The position numbers and the translations under genes are program-made. Shown piece after piece: positions 1-9,996 of a DNA stretch of 64,000 nucleotides. The notes below the pieces were generated by a model that saw only the letters and a list, made by a program, of their open reading frames with translations, ran no database searches and was not told where the DNA came from. Position 1 is the first letter of the stretch. Every line of letters starts with the position of its first letter. Origin of the DNA: Cliona cf. orientalis (taxonomy: Eukaryota > Porifera > Demospongiae > Clionaida > Clionaidae); assembly GCA_963930775.1 (NCBI GenBank), contig OZ005693.1, forward strand, positions 6,882,001 to 6,946,000. Reading direction: 5' to 3'.

Positions 1-2
1 AG

Positions 3-173
3 AACACCAAGGCAGTACCTGGGACTTACCAAGTTCATTGTGTTCGAGCTGATGGGAGTGATTTTGTTGAAGTGTCGGACACAACCGACTCCACTGAGTG
101 CCGAAGATGCCAGACTAAAGATGAACTGACCACAGTGGCCAGCAGTAATGGGAGGACTAATAAGATGCACAAT
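3..173 (+). other. Possible exon fragment, cysteine-containing, unknown protein
   Basis: An open frame runs from the window edge for 57 codons and ends at a GTATGT donor-like site at 174. It contains GTYQVHCVRADGSDFVEV and a CxxC pair (CRRC). I do not recognise the family. The opposite strand also carries an open frame over part of this stretch, so only one, or neither, is likely to be coding. It could be the end of a gene lying left of the window or a fragment of a repeat. Confidence 0.2.
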
Positions 174-196
174 GTATGTTTTGTGGTAATAAAAAT

Positions 197-334
197 CATA
201 TCCTTAGGCTGTGACCATTTCCAGCAGCTACCACTCCTGTGCAGCACACTCACTTCCACCCCCTCAATATCAGTAACCTCCCCAGGATATTGTTCCCCAT
301 CGTATGCAACCACAACCCACTGTCCAACCTCCAC
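197..334 (-). pseudogene. Small beta-rich domain fragment (GQWVVVAYDG...)
   Basis: On the minus strand, MEVGQWVVVAYDGEQYPGEV continues with a V/W-rich stretch ending WKWSQPKDMIF. I recall this kind of domain at the C-terminus of many uncharacterised, often transposon-associated, proteins of sponges and cnidarians, where WKWP and a D.IFY motif are typical. The frame stays open past F but the sequence there no longer resembles the family, so this is probably a displaced fragment. The family link is from memory. Confidence 0.3.
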
Positions 335-1293
335 ATCAATAGCATTTGAGGCGGTGCGTTTGCCCTCTTCATCTTTGTTCGGGTCTGTGCAGATACGAAT
401 AGACTGAACTACTTAGTATTTGCATATTGTGTGCTTAGCATAGTTTATAATGTATCCACGTGTAGTATTTGAAGGAATTGCAGGGTAATAATCACAATTA
501 ACTATACTTCCGTCACAATCTAAGTAACAGTTTCCTATCATGTGTGGACACGTTAAAATTTTTTTTGAAGTACCATAAGATAGTACTATATTCAACCTTT
601 GTGTCAAAGACAGTGCTGTCATGTGCACAATCACAGAATTTCAACTCTGATTCCATTTACCCTGCAATTCCGCATTTGTCTGCATACTTCCATCACGGGC
701 ACATAAAGTAGCATCTTCTCTTCCCTGTGATTAGATTACAATTTTTTCTTGTTTTAGTTTCAACTTAAGGTTAACCTTCAACCTAGTGTACAGTGAAAAA
801 AAGAAACCCCCCCTTCCTTGATGTAGGATACGACCGAATTTGTTATCTGATTTGTACTTCCGTCACGGTGGAATTGCCCTAATCGACATACAGTGCAGGC
901 AGCTGTGCAGATAAGTGGTTATGTTTGCAGCATTACTATTGTGGGAACTTTGTGGATTTGGTCTAGTGCCTGCATAGTAGAAGTTAGCCAGCAGCCTTTC
1001 ACCAAGTGACCATTACCTACTACTAGTACTAGCTACACTCCTCCCACTTTCACCAATTTGGCGATCTACGCGACTAGACAATCGCCAGAAGCCATTGGAC
1101 ATCACCAATTGCGATTTTGGCGACTGTCTGGGGAACCACTGCTGTTAGGCACAGGTTTTCTTCCTGTGGAGATATAAGCGCATGCGCTTAATAGTGGAAA
1201 AATACGATGCACCTTTAAATGTTTCATGTATATGCATATGCATATGTATTGTAATGTATGGCACAATAAAATTAATGTGATCTCTGCTTCACA

Positions 1294-1822
1294 GAACAAA
1301 TGTTAGAAGCCAGACTAAGCCTCGCATCCCGATCAGTGACCCGACTAGCACAAGGGAAATAGTGGTAAAGCAACTTCAAGACAAGGAATGGAATCACCAG
1401 CAGCTACTAGTGGCTATGAAGAATACAGTGGTAGAGGAACATCTGCAAGCCACAACTGTGGAATGTGAAAAATTGCGCGATGAGTTGAACGAAAGTAAAG
1501 CAAATAATGAGGACTTGAACAAATAGATGCGAAAGAAGGAGGAGGAGAGTCAGAGTTTCCAGCACCAAGTACAATAGGCTACAAGTAGGGTGTAGGAGCT
1601 GCAAGATAGATTTGAGAAAACGAGCAGTGAGTAGTAAAGCAAAGAATGAGGACTTGGGTGACCAGAATAACGACCTACATAAAATCGTGTGGCGATTGAA
1701 GGTGTTTGAAGGTGGAGATTGCTACCAATCATAAACTGCTTAAAGAAGAGGAGCTTTCGCAGCAAAGGCTAATGGAGCGGTTGCAGAGGATGGAGCTCCA
1801 GTTCAAAGCACTAAATCAGTGA
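1294..1822 (+). pseudogene. Decayed coiled-coil gene fragment
   Basis: After an acceptor-like CTTCACAG at 1286-1293, one frame is open for 77 codons with a heptad-rich, charged sequence (for example VVKQLQDKEWNHQQLL and CEKLRDELNESKANNEDL), ending in TAG near 1524. The same frame then continues with coiled-coil-like residues (MRKKEEESQSFQHQVQ, ELQDRFEKTSSE) broken by further TAG codons, and after a frame change a last segment reads LLKEEELSQQRLMERLQRM. The repeated stops and shifts mark a pseudogene of a long coiled-coil protein. No intact parent is visible in the window, and the tentative coiled-coil gene at 10.8-11.1 kb is not obviously its source. Confidence 0.45.
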
Positions 1823-2907
1823 TGTTCCATCATTGTTGAAAGGGGATGACCCAGATTTTATTTCTCCACCTTCCCCCACTGGTTAAGTCCACCCTTGCTT
1901 AGTCACTCCTGTTATTATTCTAAGCACCTGCAATGTCATAGGTTCTCCCCCTCAACAAATGGAAGTCAAGCATCTATGACATGAGTTATTTTCTACCTCT
2001 CTCTCCCCTCTATCTCCTCTGTAGCCTACCAACACCTTACCTAACACTACTTCCTACATACCTCCTCTCCTCCCTCCTCAGGCCCGGAGCAACCAAATTC
2101 AATGTGGTGCGGCCATATGAGGGGGTTCTTACACCATACAACAGCTGCCATTACCACTTTCAAAATTTAGACTGTTCCTCAGCTTCCTGATATTCAGCTA
2201 TGCCCTTATGGGGGTGGAGCCAACGGGACAAAGGTGTCCGTTTCATAGAAAAACCACTACCAGCAAGCGGTGCAGAAAGAACAGTTAAAGTTGTCGATTG
2301 AAGAAGGTAGCTCCTTGTATGATTGGCACAAAAAGTGGTATGGCTATAGCCGCACCGCTTGTGTCGGGCTTGCAGTAGCTAATTTTGAATTTTAAGTATG
2401 TGCAAGTGCAGAGTGCTATGCAGAGGTACAGCAACAAGTGCACACAGTGCAGGCATACCAGTGTGATGTGTACACTACTACTGAGGTTTATTAGTCTACC
2501 CTTTTGCGGTTTGTCTCAAGAATCTATATTTCAAGTGAGGTGAAAAGGGTTGTACTACTATACATGCACATAATTTTTTCCTTTCCTTGTTGTGGTCCAG
2601 TTCTGTTTGTATATGTACATTGTGCATGATGTAGGTAAACACTATATACTACGCTTTGCAGGTCAGTCATCTAGGGAATGGCGCCTGTCTCTGTCACTAT
2701 ATAAACTGAAAGCCTTTGTGACTTGTAGCATAACTGAATTAAGCACTTCATAGCCACTGCCTATTTACCCATTCCACTGGAAAACTGACTTGAAATCCAC
2801 AGTATTTGATGTGTGCATAACCCATAGCTGTAATCTCTCCAATTCAAGGTTAAACATTGTAATAAAAAAATTAACACATACATGTAGCACATCATATACA
2901 TCAGAAA
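1823..2907. other. No gene recognised
   Basis: Short open frames only (the longest is 69 codons and of low complexity, 1981-2190). I see no convincing exon, RNA gene or repeat boundary here. The sequence becomes AT-rich towards the transposase end at 2908. Confidence 0.4.
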
Positions 2908-4633
2908 TCAATAATCGGTTGCAGCTCCCTCTAATTCTATGACTTTAGGCAAGATGGTTTTTCAGATGCTGTATGTACTTTAAATACTTAGCTACATCTA
3001 CAGTTCTCCAAAATCCTTTTATTCCTTCAATTAGTTGGTCCTTAGTTGTCAGCTTAGCTTCCCTACGAATGGACTCTTTGAGCTCATGCCAGATGTTCTC
3101 AATAGGATTGAGATCTGGTGACTCAGCTGGGGTCTTCCACCAATTATTGATGGAATTGTTCTTCATCCAATCGGCAGCATATCCAGATGTGTTTCAGGTC
3201 ATCTTGCATAAATCCATGCTCTTCGGGAAAAACATCGGTGATGAATGGTACAAGGGTGCCCTCAAGGATGCTCACAAACAGCTCCTTCTTCATAATCCTC
3301 TCAAAAATGCACATCCCAGTCCTTCCTTTCTTCAATATACAGGCCCACACATGCACCTTAGTTGGGAGTTGGCTCTAGAAAGAATATACAATCATGTATA
3401 TTATTGGGTACACAAGAAACTACTTTTTGCATAATTGGGGCGAGCCTGAGCGAGCCCCACATAAACGGTACAGCTATGCGTGAATTGTATATATATATAT
3501 GGTACGTCGGTCACGTGAAATATATACTCAGCATGGCTCTATGGGCATAAGCGCGAAATATTCTATTGCGCATTCTCATTCCTGGGCTACGGGCCGTATA
3601 TACGCCGTTCTAATTTAGCGACTTCCAAATTTACACTCGTGCCTACATGAAGTGCACTTGAAGTAAGCTAGCTACCATTGGCATCAAGCTATACCATACC
3701 CCGCCGGGCTCCAAAGGAGGAGAGAGCGAGACAGAGCTCGTCGTCAGGTCAACACCGCAAGGACAAGCCAAGAACGCAATAAAGATAGTAGACGTGCTGC
3801 TAACCGTTGACTCTGATAATAGAGGCAGCTAAAATTAAATTTTCCCTTGACTGTTAGCAGACACTATGTGGAGGGAACTATAATGCAGCTGTATAGTCCT
3901 ACACGGCACTATGAGACTGTCTGTCGTTGTCTGCTTGGATATGTGTCAGTGGTCTTAATGATCTATTGTGCTATGGCTTTGTTAAGTTTTCGAGTCTCAG
4001 CTACTGACAGAGACTTTCAGAGGCTCAGCTCAGGCTCGCCCCAAACAGGCCATGCATGACACTAGTATTATGATATTATGTACATGTACTGTGCTAAGCC
4101 TTGGACCACACACACTCCATGTACACGTACATGTACGCTGTCAGGTTGATTAAATTACCTGGGTATGGATAAGGGGCCTCTCCTTGCTTTCGACAGGCAA
4201 ATCGACGATGGCTTTCCATTTGCATAGTGCACTCGTCGCTCCAGATAATGTCATCAAAAGAATCGTAAAGGTGGTCTTTTGCCCAAGCCAGTCGCCTGCC
4301 CTTGTTCATCGCACAAATCAGTTGACAATAATAGGCCTGCCTTGAAGCCATCCAGCATGCAAGGATTGTTGATTGAATGAACAGCCTTTCTCGGTCAAGA
4401 GTCGGTGCATTTGGCGAGCTGTTGTCTTATTATCAAGCCTCATTGATCTTCTACTATTTGCTTGATCTTGGCCATTACTTGAGATGGTCTTCCTGAGCCA
4501 ACTCTTCTCCCTAGACACTGACTCAAGAACACTTCAACTTCTCCTTTTCTAGCTCCTTTGCGATGGTAGGAGGCTTGAGCTCTAGCGATGCAAAATGGAG
4601 AATACGTTGCTTCTTGTAGGTACTGAACACCAT
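2908..4633 (-). pseudogene. Broken Tc1/mariner (DDE_3) transposase
   Basis: Reading on the minus strand, pieces in several frames line up with a Tc1-type transposase. The N-terminus MVFSTYKKQRILHFASLELK begins at 4633 and is followed by a helix-turn-helix region (VGSGRPSQVMAKIKQ). Next come AYYCQLICAMNKGRRLAWAK and the catalytic block IIWSDECTMQMESHRRF, with the first acidic residue in WSDEC. After the insertion, KVHVWACILKKGRTGMCIFE, MQDDLKHIW (the second acidic motif, normally MQDNDPKH, is damaged) and PAESPDLNPIENIWHELKES (third acidic position) follow. The C-terminus VIELEGAATDY ends in TGA at 2908-2910. At least three frameshifts and a roughly 780-bp insertion between about 3380 and 4160 inactivate it. 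Terminal inverted repeats of the original transposon could not be fixed. Confidence 0.85.
3437..4042. mobile_element. TIR element of the GGGGCGAGCC family, inside the Tc1 transposase
   Basis: The left end GGGGCGAGCCTGAGCGAGCC is matched in inverse orientation by the right end at 4022-4042, with one extra base. The 606-bp interior has no transposase-like frame, so it is non-autonomous. It lies inside the larger break in the Tc1 transposase frame, so it is younger than that transposon. I could not identify a target-site duplication. Related ends occur at 53657 and 54421, and partial ones at about 38512 and 62537. Confidence 0.6.
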
Positions 4634-4721
4634 TGTTTCACACTTCGAATGAAATTTTTAATCATTGTGGGTTGGGCAATTGGACCAACGTGTATGAGCA
4701 TACACACATGCACGTACACTT

Positions 4722-7700
4722 CTATATTACGTCAGTAAGTAATAACACAATATGTACCACGTGAGCTAAGTGCATTTCTACGCAGACAAACAAGAAGAAC
4801 GGACAGTGATAAAACGATTTTGTTGCTACGCTCAAACGATCGTGGAAACGGTACAAAACATTAATTTGATATTGACCGTTACTGTAGCCTCGCAAGCCAC
4901 CAAGCTACTTTACATGGTGCCTTTTGTTGCTGCCACACTTACTTTTTCTTCCAAGTTTTGTTTTTATACTTATACAATATACATGTAGATGGGAGATATT
5001 AATCAATATAGTGTAATTTCATAACACGCGGAAACGTACAATGCATAGGACCATGCAGTCACATATTACTCTTTATAATACATGTACATGTACATGTATA
5101 TGTTATTGGCGAAGCTCAGACGATTTAAGGTTATCCAGCAATATCAGCATAATTATGATATCTCATTGCACTCACCAGGAATACAAGTGTTGATAGACTC
5201 TTCAACAGCGGTAGCAGCTTCAACGGGTATTATAGGATCGCTAGTCACATCAATACTATTTTTCAACGATGAACTTAATATTGTCTCCTTCAGTATTTCA
5301 ACTGTTGGGAAACTTGTGTCTTCACTTTTATCGCAACTACTCCCTGGACATAGTTGGTCACACCGCTGGGAAGTGGCTATTTCATTTTCATCGGTTTCAT
5401 CACATACTGAAATTATTGAGAAATAAGTTCCTTGAGTGGGCTTGAACATTTCCATAAATGCAAACTATAACAAAAGTGCGCAAAGCTTGGCTGGTGCATG
5501 TACCCGCTCATATGAGCACAGCTACACAACTCTGAGAAATATATATTTATGGTAGAAGTCAAAAACAACTTTACATAACTACAAGCATAAAAAACAATTG
5601 AATAAACTTGAAGGATGAAGTAGGGATGGCAGTGCCAAAAAATACACAAGCAAGATTTGTAGGGACAATGTATCACATCCACTATACATCCCTATGCTTG
5701 CTTTTCTCAATATTTAATATCAAACACTTCTGATTCAGTATGTAGAGTGTCGCTATACTTTGATATTGATCCATGGGTAGTCAGTATTGATTTTCTATTC
5801 CTGCATGTGCCCCATATACATGTGCAATATGTGTGTGCACAGCTAAGCGTAGGGATGTATAGTGGATGTGATACATTGTCCCTACAAATCTTTTTTGTGT
5901 ATTTTTTGGCACTGCCATCCCTACTTCATCCTTCAATTTTATTCAATTGTTTTTTATACTTGTTACTGTTCTTTTTTATTGCTCTCAGGGTAGTTCGAAT
6001 TCATGATTGTTATTTTCATCAATGCCACCTAGCTGACAAACCTTGTGGGGACAGAAGAGGCTGGGCATGAGACTACGATCCCACAATAACACAATCAATA
6101 TTATAGGGAAGCAGGTATACCACTGATTCAGCAAGTTCGTGCGATTCTAGCCTTCGAGTTAGGCAGCTATGGTACCCTGAACACACCGTCAGTTCAAACT
6201 CCTGTAAGTGCAAATCCCAGGTAGTTTTTGATAGGTAGCTAGGACGTCTTCTTTTGCATCACACACTATCGAACATGCATCAGTGGGATTCTCGAGACAG
6301 CTCAGGTAACCAGCGTCTAGATCTATAGACTGACCTGTGAATGAAGCCACGCCCCTCGTTACATACAAGGTACATTTATACTTTTATTGACTGCACGTTA
6401 TTGTAAAGTTGGATGGAAGCAATTTTAGCATCAATTCTGTTGAAGATACTAGCAGTTTTCAATGTTCAAACCTGATTGATCAGTCTATATGTCACATTTG
6501 GAGTGTGTGTTATCTTCTCCAATGCTGAGCTCAAGCGCATGTAGGTGATGCAAGACAAGCAGTTGGCAGACATGCAAGCAAAACAAGGCAAACAGTAAGC
6601 AGTTGGGCATACATATCTTCGAAGTTATATGCATTGCGCATGCTGACATGCCTTTGTTAAATAGACTGCTTCTGCTTCATGCAATTGCGCCTTTAATAAA
6701 AAAAATTCTTACATTCATCCTTGAAGAAGGAATCTGGATTCCACTGTTCCACCAATGACTGCAGATGCGACACATCAAATTCCACTTTATATTGCAAAAA
6801 CTTTTCGCAGTAGCAAAGATCTTCACGAGGAAGTAGAAGCAGCTCCATCAAACACTCCCCTAAAAGACGGTTTGGCAACATGCTTGTACAGTGCACATCT
6901 CCATCAGGGGGTATACCCTCAGTACACTCCAATGCCTACACAAAAATAAACAAATGAGATTAACCTACACCATGAAAATGGTACAGAGAAATTAATTCAT
7001 ATATACATCTATATGGTCCGATAGTAGCCCAGTCTCTCGTGGTTGACACGCTATATATATCAGGGTTTTAAATGTACAGTAGATTTCAGTTGCATTCAAA
7101 ATTTCCCTGGAGCTCACAGAATGTGCACGCACAGCAAAGCACACTCATCTTGCCCTTTGACCCTGGTCTGGCAAGCAATCGACCTTGTTCTTGTGTTATC
7201 TGGACGGTCCTGTCCATTGCTATACTTTTATTGATCTGGCCAGGTGGTATGAATCCCGATGTTGAGGAGCAAAATGACTCTGGGAGGTGAAGGGATTCTG
7301 GACTCTGGCATAACTGACTAAAAGTCCACCATTTTCCCTAACTCAAGATCAATCTGCTATGATCACTATCCTTACGGCGCTCGTCAGGTGTTTTCTACGA
7401 CGCCATATTTTGTTCATGTATAAAATATGTTCATGTTTGTACCATATGCTCGATTTTATCCGCCACCGCCTAAGCCATCAACACATAATCCTGCTACCAG
7501 TACTGGCTATGAAGTGAAGGTGGGTTTTGGGCACGACATGCATTGCATAGGTACATTGTACGTGTGTGCAATATGGTTGCCAAACAAAAGCTACATGTGT
7601 ATGTTGGTATTCCTAGGTTGTGAAATAATTATGACATAATCCATCAGGCAATTCAAGTAAACTCAAGCACACCTTTTGGAGCCATTGTAAAATTAATATC

Positions 7701-9963
7701 AAATTATGAGCTGTTACCCTGTGCCTTTCATGTTTAATAATATCCACAGTTCACATATCGGAACAAACCATGAGTTACTTCAGTTCAAGGACTGAATCAG
7801 GTGTACAACTACAATGTAAAGATGATCAATAAGCCATGGAAGTCCGTTTTCTTTTTACATTATTCCATAGCAACGCTTTTCTATGTTGATTGTAGAATTG
7901 GAAATGGAACGTTAACTTTTTTTATTGATCGTTACTGTATACTAGTCTCGCGAACCAGACTTTCGCACGCAAAAGGGGAAGGTCTGGTGATATGCGTATA
8001 CCTACATTCGTGATAATTTAAAATCTGGCAAGGACTGATCAGACCACAAAATGAGTAATTATGTGCATTTCAAACACCGCAAAATGTTTTGCACAAAAAT
8101 GGCGACTCAGCATAGTTATTCAAGACAAGAAGCACTGGTGACAAAACAGGCTATAAGCTAGCTTGAAGCTTATGAAAGAGAAGATTCTCTTAACTACTAC
8201 GAGAAAGGGGTGCTGTATGCCACTTCACCCTTACAAACGTCGTAAGTTCTTGCTACATCTGGCACATACCCTTGGACATTCGTCAAATGTGACACTAACA
8301 GAAAGCTAGAGGGAATATAGCATAAAATGATGATGCTGCTTTAGGGCTGATCAAGAGTTTGTGCAGTTGTTACCCCACGCGCATGCGCAAGCGATAAAGT
8401 AATCGGTCGTGTCATCATTGTCGTCAGCACAAAAATCACCATATCTCAAGGTCTAGGCATCTGAGTGACTAGTAAGCACAATGAATCACTTGTATTTGGC
8501 AAAAAACGGGCTTCAGTATGCTTCAAATCAAGGGACATGGTCCACGAGCGTCACAAATAGCGCCTTTTTGTTAGTCTTCGTTACCACGCCTATCGACAGT
8601 GCCCACTCCATGCATTATGCATTATGCATGTAGGCCTTGTGCTTTCTGCTCATGCACGCAACAAATATTATGAACTGGTAAAGGTCGTCAATAATGCTGG
8701 TGGCATAATATTATTATATTTGGCTGCTATCCAGAATGTATACCTACCTAGTCTAGATCTGGTGCAGAGAGAGAAAGTCTGTGGTTTTTTGGCTGATATC
8801 ACCAGCAGCCCTATATACCTTAAGGACACTTTTGTATGCGGGTACTAAATTTAGAGAAATTAGCGATTTGCCCACTTTTCGCTAAAAATTGTACCCGCGA
8901 ATATTAAATTTTTTAACGTTTTCGAATAAATAGAATGCTAATTTTGAAAAATGGCTAAAATTAGTACCCACTAAACGCACTATTTCCGAAATCCGCTAAA
9001 ATTTGTACCTGCAAATAATCGCAGCCCTAAGGTACAACCAAGGGCTTATGGGCTAATGATACAACCAAGCAGCATTTCTACTCAATAATATTTGTTCCCC
9101 ATACGTACACACAAAAGTAGATCTATAGATTGCGCAACGTGCATGCAGGGTATGTGCTATCGTATCCGATCTAATTAATGCGCTACTAAAAAATAATTAC
9201 CTATCTTGGGTGGTGTACAATTAGAGCCCGGAAATTAACGTTCTGAGCCAGGTGGCGCATCTTTTAGAAAGGCACGTTGTAATTAGAGCAAAAGTGTAGG
9301 GAACATAGCCTCCAGTACTCCGTACGAGATACTCAGTACTATCAAGGTATTGTCAGCTTCAAGTATCGGTACCGCTCCAATTAAAACATGCCTGGAAAAA
9401 ATAATTAGTATGGCCGCATGATGCATAATTAGAGCATGAAAATTAGGATTCTGGCATAGGTGGCGTGTTTTTATTAGAGAGGCGCCTTAATCAGAACGGG
9501 TACGGTATACAGAGCTCTAGTTCATGTTGAGCTCACATACACACTTTGTGGTTTGTGGCGCAGCAAAAATCACACAATTTCCATACGTTCCACTGGTATA
9601 GGCTCCTGTATACACGTAACCAGACCTTCCCTTTTGCGCGTATTAAATGGTCTGGCTCGCGAGACTACATAAATATGAGAAGGGGGACAAAATTCGCTGG
9701 TAAGGGGGGGGGGGGGTTAAGGTAGCATTAAAGTGCGTGGGCGTGAGCGTCAGGATTGGCTAATTCAATTAGCGAATCGTGAAGGGGCGTGGCCGAAGAG
9801 GCCATACGAGTGCTTTTGGTCGAAGGTGGGCGTGTCTAGAATCGGCCAGGGATGATTATGCGCGTGTAATTAGCGACCGGAAGTGGCCCCTGAAGAAAAC
9901 ACCGGTAATTGCCCACTTCAAAGCAAGATCAAAGCATTCTTTCTTAACTATTAACCGCAACGA

Positions 9964-9996
<33 letters not shown>

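Noticed and set aside
1294..1822. TAG read as an amino acid
   Set aside because: No in-frame TAG occurs inside any intact gene of the window, and the relic also has frameshifts and TAA, so a pseudogene is the simpler reading.
6125..6220. tRNA-like stretch with GTTCAAACTC resembling a B box
   Set aside because: No acceptor stem, no matching A box at the right distance, and no CCA-side pairing could be found.
7072..7290. Plus-strand frame with a hydrophobic segment, and a proline-rich frame at 7427-7513
   Set aside because: No good acceptor, no neighbouring exon in matching phase, and the following acceptor candidate gives a stop after eight codons.
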